Below, piece after piece: positions 1-15,000 of a stretch of DNA of 64,000 nt; positions within the stretch are counted from its first letter, which is position 1, and each line of letters opens with the position of its first letter. This DNA is from Bolinopsis microptera. Taxonomy: Eukaryota; Ctenophora; Tentaculata; Lobata; Bolinopsidae. The stretch is taken from positions 4,905,908 to 4,969,907 of the forward strand of contig NC_087082.1 in assembly GCF_026151205.1 (NCBI RefSeq), read 5' to 3'. The notes beneath the pieces were generated by a model. It was given only the letters and a program-made list of their open reading frames with translations. It did not search any database and was not told where the DNA came from. The translations under genes and the position numbers were made by a program.

Positions 1-3000
1 TCAGGTGACGGACCTGTCTACCTGACAGGAACACACTCCCAAGAAATAGAGGAGGAGATGGACAGTGACGGTAAGAGCTTTTACAATTAGACGACTGATG
101 CCCCCCCCCCCCCCCCGACTGATGTCTAACATTTACAACATTCTGATATCCAGTCGCTGTTTTGATACATTTTTCTCTATTATCTAAGTAACTTACAAAT
201 TAACGATATTGCACTCCAAATGTAAAAGTTGTGTATAATCACTGTACAGATGAAGGTGAAGGTATGGAGGTGCCCCAGCTGGTAGACAATGAAGCTGAAG
301 AAGAAAGTGGTGAAGATGAAGAAGAATCATCATCAGATGATGAGGTGAGATCATTACCAAGTATATTAATGTATACTAATTTATATATAAGTTATTTTTG
401 TGCGGAAATGTAAGCTTTGGGACGTCAGACATTTTTACTGTGGAGCTATCTTTAACTGATGTTACATGAAAAGTTCAACATTTGTTATCTCATGGAATGA
501 TAGTCCATTAAATATTTGCCAAGCAAGTACAATAGATTTGAAGATCTAAAATATCATGCACACGGTCATTTCATTTCCTCAAATTACATGTCTTTATATT
601 TGGTATTTGCAGGAGATAGATGAGGATAAGATGTTGGAAGAACTGGCTGCTGCACAAGCAAACAAACTGAAGAGTTTCATGAAGAAAGACAAAAGTAAGA
701 TTATCATTCAGTTTTAAACGCTTCTCTGGGATCCAAACTTAATTATATACGTATAAGTACGTATATATAATAGTAAACGTATATTATATAATAGTTAATA
801 CGTATTATCCGTCGGTTTGGAAGTTATTTCAATTAAAATATAATTTTCAGAAGCGATCGCCAGCTCAAAGCCTGGCCCCGCCTCCAAAAAGGCGCCAAAA
901 CCTGAAACAAAGGTCGCAGAGGTAGTAGAAGAAGCAAAGGAAGAAGTACCAGCCAAAGAAGACGAAGAAATGGAAGAAGCACCTGCAGCCCCAGCAGAAG
1001 CAGTAGAGAAGAAAGATGAGCCAATGGAAGAGATAAACACACCTGCCGCTGCGGTGGTAGCTGAGGAAGAATCAGACGATGAAGAAGAATCAGGTATGAA
1101 ACATTTTCATAGAGCTCACAATTCAGTGGTTCTGTGTCTTTCGGGTGGTTTATCCTAATTTGCTATTTGTTCTTCTGTCCAGTTAAGGGGGGTATCTAAC
1201 CCCAAAAAACCCATTTAACCTCAAAAATTCCCATTTTAGGGTTGGGTTTTTTGGGGTCGGACATCCCCAGTTAAATTTTGTTTTCAGTAATGAATATTTA
1301 CAGATGAAGAGGATGACGACGATGAGGAGGATGATGACGAAGATGATGAGGATGAAGACGGTTTGTGTTAACTTTTCTCTGATTTCATGACTATCGGATT
1401 CTTCCCGCCTAGGCACATGCGTACTGACGGTCACAATTTAAACTTTAAGTTTGCGTCGCGCGCTGGTTATATTTCGTGTGAAAACTACGTTTTTCAGCGC
1501 TCGTCGATCAAAAATTTTCATTTTGCGCGGCTCATCTTACGAATTTTCCATGTGATGACACTCTTTAGGGGCCACCTATTTTAGTAAGGGGAAAAGTGGC
1601 ATTCCGTTGGATTCGAATGTTCACAAGGATTTCTCAACGGAATATGGTAGTTAGGACCCCTACGAACATAATTAGACTTGTTGCCAATTTTGTATCTCAA
1701 CGGAAACACCACTTTTACCACTTTTTACCACCTTTGTACCACCTTTCTGGTTTGCCAAATATCTTTAGTTGTGAACATCATAGAAGGCTGAAAATTAACC
1801 TAGAATGTTTATCTTATCAAGGAGTAAAACTTTTGTATCAAAAGTTTTTACATCGGACAATCAGCTAATTGGATAATTACCAATTAGTTAATCACCAAAA
1901 AAAGTGAAAATTTTTTATTGGCTTAAAATGATTGAAATCGTTTGAAACACGGAGAAATGTAGTTTTTAGAAAAACATCAAAAATTTTTCACTTAAATTTT
2001 TTTTTCGAGACTTGAAAAAAAGTTTGAAAATTTGAAAATATTTTTTTCCGCCAAAAGTGATCGAATTGCATGAAACGTGGATAAAAATGCCTTGCAGAAA
2101 AATTTCGAAGATTTTTAGATTGAGGAATACTAAAATCATCAATATTTGAAGTTGGAGTTCAGTAAATCTCGACATATTTTAGTAATTAGGAATAGCTTAG
2201 CGGAAAGGGCTGGACCTGAAAAAGGTTAACCACACAATATTAGACTTTCGTAACTAATTACAATACAGCTTTATCAAATTCCACATAAAGAAACAGCACA
2301 AAAGGACCATTTAAGATCGAACCGATTTTACCTGCTGTACTATCATTTTATTGATTTCAATGATCAAAACCTCTGTCAATCTTGCCAATCTATACCGGGT
2401 ATCTGAATGTACCGGACCTCTTATTTACCTCTATAATTAGACCCAGTTGTGCAAGAAATGCGATTTCTCACAGGGGTTTCTTTAAACTGTGCACTTTTTG
2501 TCACTCTCGCAACTCGCAAGAGGCCTGGTATTATAGGGGGGTATAGGAAGCGAGTGTAAATATACCTTCCATCATCCATTGTGGCTTTTTTGTATTGTGA
2601 ATGCGCATGCCGCTTCGTTTGCTATGCCATATACCTCGAATAACCCCCATATGTCATTGCCAGGGTCGGGATAGAGCTGGAGATAGCATTGAAAAGTTGC
2701 TAGAAATAGCTAGATTTAGAGTAAACTGGTGGTAGCTGGGTGGTGCTAGCATGGATGTAGCAGAACGTAGCTACACGGGGTTTCATTGGAGTTGGTTATT
2801 TTAATGGCCAAAGAGTGCCGGAACTAAAGTTACTTAAGATTGCAGTTTAGGGGCAGTGTAAACCACGGTGTAGTCAGGGACACAGAGCTACAGTGCAGGA
2901 GTACTGCAAAAGAACAGTGCAAGTGATACAGTCTGCAACAGTAAAACTCCGAAGAAGGAGATTCAGATAAGATTGTGGCTGCAGAGGAGGAGAGTAGCTG

Positions 3001-6000
3001 GAACCTGATTGTGTTTGTGTTGAAAGAAGAGGAGGAAGAAGAGTTTCCTGCTCTGGTAACTGTATTTTTGGAAGAGGTGGGGTGAGAACTTATTTTCAAG
3101 CGACAAGGGTGGGCTGGAAGCAACCAGATACAGCTATCCGACCTATTAAGATCACCGTCCTGAGCTTAACAGCATTTCATCAGAATCTTATGAAAACAGA
3201 GAGACTGACCCACCCTTTTTCGATCCAACGAAACCCTTTATATAAATCGACTTTTCTGCATGAATTACTTCATGGTATCTTCTTATCAAGGCTACAGACC
3301 TTGCCGTACCGGATTTATTGATCAAAGTGAGTCTCTTTAGCCCTCTTCTTCTTTAGAGCTTTAGGTTAGTGATCAAACTCTTCGCTACTCGCTCTTCACT
3401 GGATCTATCAGGACAGATTCACATCTTTTTAGGTCTCAACCAGCCTTAGTTTTCCTGTTTTCATCATGTAGTACGTTCTGCTACCTCCATTTTAGCACCA
3501 CCCAGCTTCCATCAGTTCACTCTAAGTCTAGCTTCGTCGGCGTTTTACTGTTGCAGACTGTATCACTTGCAGACTGTATCACTTGCACTGTTCTATTGCA
3601 GTACTCCTGCACTGTAGCTCTGTGTCCCTGACTACACCGTGGTTTACACTGCCCCTAAACTGCAATCTTAAGTAACTTTAGTTCCGGCACTCTTTGGCCA
3701 TTAAAATAACCAACTCCAATGAAACCCCGTGTAGCTACGTTCTGCTACATCCATGCTAGCACCACCCAGCTACCACCAGTTTACTCTAAATCTAGCTATT
3801 TCTAGCAACTTTTCAATGCTATCTCCAGCTCTATCCCGACCCTGGCAATGACATATGGGGGTTATTCGAGGTATATGGCATAGCAAACGAAGCGGCATGT
3901 GCATTCACAATACAAAAAAGCCACAATGGATGATGGAAGGTATATTTACACTCGCTTCCTATACCCCCCCTATAATACCAGGCCTCTTGCGAGTTGCGAG
4001 AGTGATAAAAAGTGCACAGTTTAAAGAAACCCCTGTGAGAAATCGCATTTCTTGCACAACTGGGTCTAATTATAGAGGTAAATAAGAGGTCCGGTACATT
4101 CAGATACCCGGTATAGATTGGCAAGATTGACAGAGGTTTTGATCATTGAAATCAATAAAATGATAGTACAGCAGGTAAAATCGGTTCGATCTTAAATGGT
4201 CCTTTTGTGCTGTTTCTTTATGTGGAATTTGATAAAGCTGTATTGTAATTAGTTACGAAACTCTAATATTGTGTGGTTAACCTTTTTCAGGTCCAGCCCT
4301 TTCCGCTAAGCTATTCCTAATTACTAAAATATGTCGAGATTTACTGAACTCCAACTTCAAATATTGATGATTTTAGTATTCCTCAATCTAAAAATCTTCG
4401 AAATTTTTCTGCAAGGCATTTTTATCCACGTTTCATGCAATTCGATCACTTTTGGCGGAAAAAAAATATTTTCAAATTTTCAAACTTTTTTTCAAGTCTC
4501 GAAAAAAAATTTTAAGTGAAAAATTTTTGAAGTTTTTCTAAAAACTACATTTCTCCGTGTTTCAAACGATTTCAATCATTTTAAGCCAATAAAAAATTTT
4601 CACTTTTTTTGGTGATTAACTAATTGGTAATTATCCAATTAGCTGATTGTCCGATGTAAAAACTTTTGATACAAAAGTTTTACTCCTTGATAAGATAAAC
4701 ATTCTAGGTTAATTTTCAGCCTTCTACGACGTTCACAACTAAAGATATTTGGCAAACCAGAAAAGTGGTACAAAGGTGGTAAAAAGTGGTAAAAGTGGTG
4801 TTTCTGTTGAGATACAAAATTGGCAACAAGTCTAATTATGTTCGTAGGGGTCCTAACTACCATATTCCGTTGAGAAATCCTTGTGAACATTCAAATCCAA
4901 CGGAACCCTTAAATCGACCACTTTTCCCCTTACTATTTTTAACGGCCAGGTAGCGCAGTTGGTTAGAACGCCTGTCTTACAATCGTTAGGTTGCGAGTTC
5001 GAAACCCACTGACTGCCTGGTCGTGGGGTGAGCGTCGTCGACGTTCAGCTAAGGATCATGAGTGGTCTATGCAGCCCCCCGGTCTACTCAGCCGAATACT
5101 CGAGAAATCGGGTGTGAGGGTTAAATGAGGAGCTGCACATTGCAGCAAAGTCTCGGACGAAGAAAGTATGGTACACACTACCTTAACCGTCACTGGCCAA
5201 AAAGATCCTTCGGCTTCCTGTAATTGGCTGGTTGCACTTGTGTAACATTGTGGCTGTTGGAATACACCGAAGTAAAATAAGTGTCTAGATAAAAAAAAAA
5301 AAAAAATTTAGGACGTCCGGCGAATGGGGGGGGGGGGGGGGGGGGGGGGTTTGGAATTTCGAACAAACCCGGGGAGGGGGGGGGGGTTGTTTCTGCAAAT
5401 CCGGACAGGGGGGGGGGGTGGTCTGAAAATCTGCCCCCTACAAATTTGTCCTCTGAAAAGCATTTCGATGGTGGCCTGTTTGTAAATTCACCCACTGTCT
5501 GCACACGATTACACACGAATATTGCCTTTGCTGTTCACTCCAGTTCGACATATTATATGAGACTATTCACACGTGTAAATTATCTATTCCTCAGGAGGCG
5601 AAGAAGTGGAATCTGATGATGAAGAAGAAGAAGATGACGATGATGAAGAGGATGGCGATGAAGAATCAGAGGAAGAGAGTGAAGAGGAGGCCGCTCCAGT
5701 TACTAAAAAGAGGAAAACCGAAGCTCCAGCCCCGGTAAGTTGTACGACTCAGCTTTTAACCTAGGCGAATCTATTTTTTGTTTTCCTTGTTTTAAATCGT
5801 CCCAATTCTTTACTGCTTGTGTAATAACAGCTTAGCATGTTGGTCATTCAAGAGATAATAAGGGATGAAATTTAAAACAGGAAACTTACGAATAAGGTAT
5901 TTCAAGTGAACCAACATGTAACAGCGTATTAGAGTTGTATAAACCTTGCAACAGAAAGCAGCTCAGAATCCAATAATCTATTTCCTATTTAATAAATCTT

Positions 6001-9000
6001 ATAACGATAAGATGCTAGCATGTAAAAACCAATCGCTGGCCCATATGAAATAACATTAAACTTAACATTACACTTTCATTAAAAGCAAAAAGAAGCCGGA
6101 ATCATGTTCCACAATCGTGTCCCTACTACACTGACGTATCAAGTCGGAATCTTACTTTCCATTTTAACGGTTGTGTTCTCCTTTTGAGGCGTATTTTCCT
6201 CTTCCACTCCATTATTCTCCGTCTTCCCAATCTTCAATAACATCACGAGCAACACACCGGCAGAAACAGTGCTGACAATAGCCACTACCATAAACAAGTA
6301 GTAGAGCTTTCTCTTTCTTATCTTTCCGTCTCCACCCTCTCTTGGACTGATACGTTTACAGAGCCTTGGTTTAGCATCCTCCGAACATGTCACTGTCTGC
6401 ACTGTTGTATAGTTGAGACTTGTCACTCCGTAACCCTGGTCACACTGTATCTCCACCTTGTTTCCTGGTAGGAATAAAGGGACGTTATCTTTGTTTTCAA
6501 CTCTTCCGTGAGGTACGGAGAACTGGTGTAGGGGGCAGGACTGAGCTCCAGTTTGTTCAGGCTCCTCAAAGCTTACCCCAAGAAGTGATTCTGCGTAATT
6601 GCCATTGCTAGTGAAGAGTATGTAAGATTGGTACGAGACCGAGTATATTGTGTGTCTTTCATAGTCTACTATCGACGATTCATTTGTCAAGAACATTATT
6701 TGTGGGTCCTCCTGGTTTGTCATTGAAATGTCCCGACACTTGGCCAATACAGCTCGAAATACTACCTCGTTCTTCTCGCTATAATGAACATCCAAACAAA
6801 AGTCCGGTCCTTTTACTGGTGTTATCTGATAATATTCTAAAGCGTCATTTTGGATCTCAACGGTTTTCAGCGCCCATCTGCCAGCTTCTGCGCAACTTTT
6901 CCAAGCCAAATGGTAAATTTCCTCCTTTACGTTCTGTAACGGTGTTTTGCGTTTAGTCAAACAAGCTAACTCTGCTCTGTCTTGCCGGATCAGAAATCCT
7001 GCTCCGGATTGACTTAGTGATACTACCTCTGAAATGCTCAATCCTGGAGTACTTCGTTGGACGTTCTCGATGCAGTACTTAAGAAGTGTAAAGTACAGGA
7101 GCCTTTCACGCTTTTGCTGTTTCGTAAGGAAATCTTGCGTGAATAAAGAACAAGTGCCGTTTGTGATATCGAACGAAAGAGCATAGCATTTGAAGATGTG
7201 TTTACAGTACAGCCAGCATTGGTGCGCCCCAGCCGTAGTGAAGGTGGCCAAGTGACTATCATCAGGAATTATTTTCCAGCCGGTTTTTAAACATGCTACA
7301 AAATTGTCATCTTTATCCAATGCACTGCACCTGCAAGCCTGAACTGCGATCATTAACACAAGAAGCGTTGTTGCGAATCCAGAGGACATTGCTACAAACG
7401 AATATTGTTGTTTAGCTACCACAGGCACTTTCCTAATATAAGAGATTTTAAGGAGTTGGTTTAGTGTCCTTAATATGGCCAGAATTTTGTCCCTTTTTCT
7501 CATTTATATAATTGAAGAGAACTGCAATAACCTTAATTCATCCTAATTTTTTGTGAAACTTATTTTCGAGATGGCATTTGACCAAAATATTTGGTCGCTC
7601 AATTGTTTTGGAAACTTAAATCAAAAATCAGCAAAGTAAATAAAGTGTGAAATGCGATTTTGCACCTATACCATCTTGAGCCTTATGCTCAAAAAATGAG
7701 TCTGCGACCACCTCAAAAATGTGGTCATGGGTTATAGATTGTTGGTCTTATCTCGAAAACACGTTTTACAATAAATCAGGGTGAACAGGCCTTACAAGAA
7801 AAAAAGTTCAAAAATTAAGCATTTGATATAGATTATCGTGCAAATAAAAATGGGCTATTCTAAAATGTTAGAGTGGCCCGTTGCCCGGGGCCCCATACAA
7901 ATTTTAAAGAAAATATTTTCAACTCTGGAAACATAAAAAGATAATAAAGGATCTTGAATTCTGCTGCTAAAAATAACTTCTCATTTTGAATTGTTTTTTA
8001 ATAATGTCCTGCGAACATCTGACCGTTCACGTGATGCGGTGATCTGTCACGTGGGCCAGTGACCGAGAGTGCCCATTGTCATGGATTTCAACTACGAAGA
8101 AAAGGAAGATGTAGAGGGCTGTGCTGAAAGATGGTTCACTTCGATGGCAAGAGAACTGAAATTAGAAAACTTCGAGATTCGTGGAAATATGGACCAGGAA
8201 ATACTCATGTCTCCGTCTATCTATAAAAGGTATATGGCAAACTGGGTTATGCAAGCAGCAGACCTCGTACGACGGCAGAGTAGTCAGATGAGCGCTATGA
8301 TGGAAATCGTTGAGTGCCTCAAGACGGAAGCACTAGCAGACAATGAAAAGATGGTCAGGTTGCAGGACCAGTTGCTAGTGCAGAAGGACGAACAGCTACA
8401 GTTGTTTAAGACGTTAGTTGAAGAGACAGTACAAACAACGGTGGAGACAGGAATTAAGAGCTACAGTGCAGCTGTACAAAAGAACAGCACAAGTGGCGCG
8501 GTCTGCAACAGTAAAATTCTGAAGAATGTAATGAAGAGTGTGGCTGCAGAGGAGGACAGGAGCAAGAATCTGATAGTGTTTGGTCTGAAAGAAGAGGATG
8601 AAGAACAGCTACCAGCTCTGGTAACCGCACTATTGGAGGAGATCGGGGAGAAACCTCATTTTGAAGCGACTAGAGTCGGCTGGAAGAGGCCAGGTACGGC
8701 TATCCGACCAGTCAAGATCACCGTCCCAAGCTCAACAGCAGTTCATCAGATTCTGATGAAAACAGGGAGACTGAAGATGGCTGATGCACACAAAAATGTA
8801 TGGATCTGTCCTGATAGATCCAGTGAAGAGCGTGCAGCAAGGAAGAACGTGGTAACTGACCTGAAGAAGAAGAGGGCTGAACAGACTCATCTCGACCACT
8901 ACATCCGTAACGGGAAGGTCTGTAGCCGGGTTAAGAAGACACCATGATGACGTAATTCATGTTTCTCGGACACCACCGATCAGTATAATATGTACTTGTA

Positions 9001-12000
9001 GGGGTATTTTAAGAGTTAACGGACGTTATCTGTATTTGAGAGACAATTATATTATATACATACATTATTATTTGATTGTTTCAAACTTTTCACATTTCAT
9101 AATTTTATTACTAGGTGGAGGTGATGTTATTGAGACTTTGGGCGGCCAAAAAACTCTTGTTCTGAAAGTTGTCCTCTGTACTTGTTTCACTGACCCACGC
9201 TTTTTAGCATTTATACATTTCGGCCCATTTTATATGTTTGTTCGAATTGCTGTACATTTGTATACTTGCTATTTTGTAAAAGTTTCAAATCAAATCATGA
9301 TAATATACGACAAGATTTGACAATATATGACAATACATGGCAATACTTGACACTATTTATTCGACAATAAACGACAACATTTGACAATATATGCCAATAT
9401 AAGACGATACATGGCGATACTTGACACTATTTATTCGACAAAAAACGACAATATTTGACAATATACGACAAAATGATATGACAATATACAACAAGATTGG
9501 ACAATATGCTACAAAATGATATGACAATATATGACAATATATGACAAAATACGACAAGATTTGACAATATACGACAGTATATGACAGATTGACAATAAGT
9601 GACAAACCGTGGGAAAATGGGCACTCTTGGTTCCTGCTCCACTTGTTAGTGTTATTTTTGTATTTAACAAGAAATATCATAAATATTCAATGTTAGCATA
9701 ATACTAGGTACAAAAGACTGGCTGAAAAACCTGTTGGATACATTTTAACGGAATTTATATATCGCGAGACAAATGGAAATGGTGTTTGTGACAGAAAGAA
9801 TAAGATCTGTACTAAAATGATAATTTGACGATGATTCAGATGTTTTTAATTTTTCTAAAAAGTATCTACAATATTCACGATCAGCAACTTTCTCCCGCGG
9901 TGTTTCAGCAGCATGAAATCCCCATCAACAATATTTGTTCGCATTCCCTCATCAGCAAGGAATACGTCTATCGCATCATTTCACAGCAGTGCCCCAACAA
10001 TCAACATCCAAATAATTTGTACCTCTTCCAGATTCTCCCCATTACGTTTTAACCCATCACCTGGACGCAAAAAAAAACACAAGTAATAACCACAGCTCAC
10101 TTCAAATTCATCTGAATGCATGGGGGCGGGGGGGGGGGGGGGGGGGGGGGAGTAATGACTACTTTTGGGGACTTGGGGAATTACGTCAACGATTTTACCC
10201 CGAGTCCCCATGATTTTTAGTCCCCATTAGTCCCCAAAAGTCTCCATTAGTCCCCATTTAGATTTCAAAAAAATCTGGCTTCTCCAGACCAGATCGTAAA
10301 CTTCTCAAGACTGAAGTCTAGAATATTTATCAATGGTCACTGGACATTCCTGACTTCTTGGGAGCTACTTGAGGGCTGTTAGAGTACCTCAGGTAAATTA
10401 AGGGAGGGGGCGGGGGCGACTACCAATGACAACATTGAGGAGACATATTGCATATATACGCTTATTTTATCAGATTGATCTAGTAACACGAGTTGTAGCG
10501 CAAGGAAAATAAACGCATTATCAAGGGGCCAGGGGGGGGGGGGGGCAACGCCCCAAAAAGCCCTACACATATAAAAAATCCGAAGAGGGCCCTAGAAATC
10601 GGGGCCTTTTGGGGCCTTTTGACCCTGTATTTTTGGCATGAATTTTGTTCAATTTAAAACAAATATACACGAATTTGAAAGATGTGAGAGGGATGTAATT
10701 CTTTTCATACTCGACTATCTGACAGAGAAATACATTCACCGGGGGGGGGGGGGGGATTTCAGCATCAGCATTCGATCAAGAAAGCGAAGCTGAGAGAGTG
10801 CAAATATCAAGATTGTCAAGGGTCGGGTCAAGTTTGTTTCGCAAAACTATACTCCAGCAAAGTTTGCTTATCCTGTACAAACCGGGGGGGGGGGGGGGGG
10901 GGGGGGGGTCCAACCCGATTTCCACATGAGTGTTGATGAGGCCAAAATCGGAAAAATCGGAAAATTGAGAAATTTACAGAATCGATCTCAAAAACCTCTC
11001 AAAAGGGATATAAGTCCTCCTCCTCCTTAGTCTTCCTCCTCGTCCTGAGTCCTCCTCCTCCTCCTCCGATCCTTCTCAGTCCTCCTCCTCTTCAGTCCTC
11101 CTCCTGACTCCTCTTCCTCATCCTCCTCCACCTCCTGAGTCCACCTCCTGAGTCCTCCTCCTCCTTCTCCTCCTCCTCCTCCTCCTCCTCCTCCTCCTCC
11201 TCCTCCTCCTCCTCCTCCTCGTTCTTCCTCTTCCTTCTCCTCCTCCTTCTCCTCCTCTTTCTTCTCCCTATCAGTCCTCCTCCTCAGTCCTCCTCATAGT
11301 CGACCTCGTCCTTAGACCTCGTCCTCGTCCTCCTCCTGGGTCCTCCTCCTGAGTCCTCCTGAGTCCTCCTCCTTCTCCTCCTCCTCCTCCTCCTACTCCT
11401 CCTCATTCCTCCTCTTCCTTCTCCTCCTCCTTCTCCTCTTCCTTCTCCCTATCAGTCCTTCTCCTCAGTCCTCCTCACCCTCCACCTTAGTCCTCATTCC
11501 CCCTCCTCCCCCTCAGTCTTACTCCCAGTACTCCTTCTCCTCCTCCTCCTCCTCCTCCTCCTCCTCCTCCTCCTCCTCCTCCTCCTCCTCCTGCTCCTCC
11601 TCCTCCTCCTGCTCCTCCTCTTCCTCCTGCTCCTCCTCCTCCTCTTCCTCCTCCTCCTCCTCCTTCTCTTCCTCCTCCTCCTCCTCCTCCTCCAGTGTGA
11701 CATAATCATGATTGAGTCGATCCAACGCTCATTCACTGCAAAAATAGCAGGATACAAGTATCTTAGCTACTGGGAGCGCCTGAAGCAGCTTGATCTCTAC
11801 TTCCTACAGCGCCGCCGCGAGAGGTACACGATCACACTTGTCTGGAAAATTTACTACGGTGAGATTCCCAACAGTGTAAACATTACTTTCCAACACTCTC
11901 AAAGAAGAGGAGTTACATGTCTTCGTCCTCTTGGCGGATCAAAATACAAAAGCACCAACACCATGAGGTTTCATTCTTTCCCTTTAGTGGCCTCTGCTTT

Positions 12001-15000
12001 GTATAACGCTGTGCCTCACGACATCAAGTCTATCCCAACCTTGCCAAAAATCCTCCTCCTCAGTCCCCAGTCCTTCTCCTACTCGTCAGTCCTCATCCTC
12101 AGTTCTCCTTCTCCTACTCCTAAGTCTTCCTCCTCGTCAGTCCTCCTCCTCTTCTCAGTCTTCCTCCTCCTCCTCCTCATCCTAATCAGTCCTCAGTCCT
12201 CCTCATCCTCCTCAGTCCTCTTCCTCAGTCCTCCTCCTCCTCCTCCTGCACGTCAGCCCTCCTCCTCCTCCTCCTCAGTCCCCAGTCCTTTTCTTACTTG
12301 TCAGTCCTCATCCTCCTCCTCATCCTCATCCTCCTCCTCAGTCCCCAGTCCCCCTTCTCCTCCTACTCCTAAGTCCTCCTTCTCCTCCTCCTCAGTCCTC
12401 CTCCTCTTCCTTCTCATCAGTCCAGCCCCAGTCTTCCTTCTCCTCTTCCTTCTCATCAGTCCTCCCCCAGTCTTCCTTTTCTTCATCCTCAGTCCTCCTC
12501 ATCAGTGTTCTTCCTCCTCCTTATCCTCGTCATCAGTCCTCTTCCTGATCCTCCCCCAGTCTCCTTCTCCTCCTCCTCCTCTTCACTCATCCTCAGTCCT
12601 CCCCCAGTCCTCCTCTTCATCAGTCCTCCTCCTCGTCCTTAGTTCTCGTCCTCATCCTCCTAGTCCTCGTCCTTAGTTCTCGTCCTCATCCTCCTAGTCC
12701 TCGTTCTCGTCCTCCTCAGTCTTCTTCCTCAGTCTTCCTCAGTCTTCCTCAGTCCTCCTCCTCAGTCCCTCAGTCCTCCTTCTCAGTCCTCTTGCTCCTC
12801 AGTCCCCAGTCCTCTTCTACTCGTCAGCATTCTCCTCATCATCCTCCTCCTCATCAGTCCTCCTCCTCCTCAGTCTCCTCCTCAGTTCTCCTCCCCCTTC
12901 TCCTACTCCTAAGTCTTCCTCCTCGTCAGTCCTCCTCCTCAGTATTTCTCCTCCTCCTCCTCCTCTCCAGTCCTTTTCCTCCTCCTCATCCTCCTCAGTC
13001 CTCAGTTCTCCTTATCCTCCTCAGTCCCCTTCCTCTGTCCTCCTCCTCAGTCCTCCTCCTCAGTCCCCAGTCTTCCTCCTGCACGTCAGTCATCCTCCTC
13101 ATCCTCATCCTCCTCCTCCTCCTCAGTCCTCCTCTTCCTTGGAAGTTCAGACTGACAGCACGGGTAGAGATCAGAGCTTAAGTCCCCCCCCCCCCCCCCC
13201 CTAATATGCAATATGGTACAACATTAAATTAGATAGCTCCACCCTGTTAGATCATTGCTTTTCTCTATTTGATAGTGTTTATGGACCACATTCTCCATGT
13301 AATACACTCAAATAAACATAAAAGTACTGTGCAAGTAGTCAGATAATATCATTTAAGCACTTAGCATATATCAAACTTGATGAAATTGAAGTTAATTCTA
13401 GGGCCCCAAAAGGCCCCACACAATACACATATCGAAATCCATAAAGGGCCCTAGAAATCGGGGCTTTTTGGGGCCTTTTGGGGCGTTGGCCCCCCCGCCC
13501 CCCCCCCCCTATCAATTTTTCTTATTACTTTTGTATTGATTTGTCTGAAATGATATGCTCAGTAATTTGAAATTGGCGTTGGTTTCTTTTGTTTTTGACG
13601 ATCATTGATGGAAATATTCACAAAAGAGTGCTTGTCAGTGCTTAAAATAAAGATCATTCAAGTCTGTTCACAGAACGGCTGTTATAAATACTCATTCACC
13701 CATCATCTAACATCTTTAAGTGTATTAGGAGGGTAAGTCGAAGGGTTAATTCATGATTTTTCAGCGAGTCGGCTACTTCTACCTACTTCTACCTTCACGA
13801 GAGCTAAACTTCAATTAACCTCAATTTGAACTGACTTGTACAGTGGTAGAACACATTACAACCGGGCTTATCATTTTACTTTTAAGTCAGATTTATCCTA
13901 CTCTTATCTTGGACAAAACATCTCGATCGTATTGTTATTAAACTAACTTGAAAACCATGAATAACTGTCAAAAATTCTGGGGACTTATGGGGACAAATGG
14001 TGAATTACGTCAACGAGTTGACCTCTAGTCCCCATGATTTTTAGTCCCCATTAGTCCCCAAAAGTCTCCATTGGTAGTCATTACTCCCCCCCCCCCCCCC
14101 CCCCCCCCCCGAATGCATTTATAAGTATTATTTAGGGGGGGGGGGGGGGGGTACCACTGTCCATTTTATCCCTGCACAAAAAAAACTGGACAAAGACAAA
14201 AGGGACAAAAAAAAGATAATAGGGACAAAAAAGACAAAAAAGACGGGGACAAAAAGGACAAAATGGACAAAAAGGACAGGGACAAACGAGACAAATAGAC
14301 AGGGACAAAATGGACAGTAAAGAAAATAAGGTCAATTATCCGTTGAAATGCAAAAAATAAGTTCAGGCACAGTTCCAACAAGCTAATTATAAGTTGGGTA
14401 AATTCAGACAGAACAGTAAAGTCAATCTTGATTATATATAATCAGCCTTAGTGTACTCACTGTTCAAGACAACTTGGTCTAGTCCGATATGCCTGCTCAC
14501 TGATTCACATTTGACGTATGAGCTATTAACTTGATGATGACTTTTTTGATATCACCACTTGATTAATGGGATTAATGAAATATTGACTGAACCGTGTACA
14601 CATTTATTTATGTGATGCCGTTGATGAATTCTGCTTATTTCAGTCCCTTCAGTGGTTTCAGTTGATTCTAAGTACAGCAAAACACTGACATGAACCCACA
14701 TCCAGAAACACGCCATCTTGCCAGGCAGCCTGGGAGGAAATTTTTTTTGGGAGGAAAAACGGGAGAAAAAGAGGAAATTTTTGAGAAGTTACTCCTAAAT
14801 TTCGAAATATTTTTTTGGAATGAAGACAAATTAATGGAGGAAATTTTTGAAGAAAATGTTTCGATTGTATAAAAAATCAAAGAGGAACATCCTGTCAGTT
14901 TTGGAACACAGTGAAATATTCTGATTGGAGAATGCAGATTGCTGTTGTGAAGTTATCAAATTTACGTGAGTACTTGATTCTTTTCAATCCCAGTTTATTG

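Noticed and set aside
1596-2175. Frames in foldback A arms, duplicated at 4331-4890
   Set aside because: Mirror copies of repeat DNA, with no conservation of the protein against the related foldback B.
4944-5021. Functional tRNA gene
   Set aside because: The anticodon arm and acceptor pairing are imperfect, and a SINE body shared with 15543-15791 follows directly.
6420-6956. + strand frames over the PAN-Sushi gene, also at 16247-16438
   Set aside because: Antisense shadows conserved only because the gene is duplicated.
11494-11757. Arg-rich and Glu-rich frames
   Set aside because: Translations of the TCC repeat; no coding signature.
12060-13181. Ser/Pro-rich frames downstream of the LINE piece
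   Set aside because: Pure pyrimidine repeat; similarity to LINE protein ends at about 12045.
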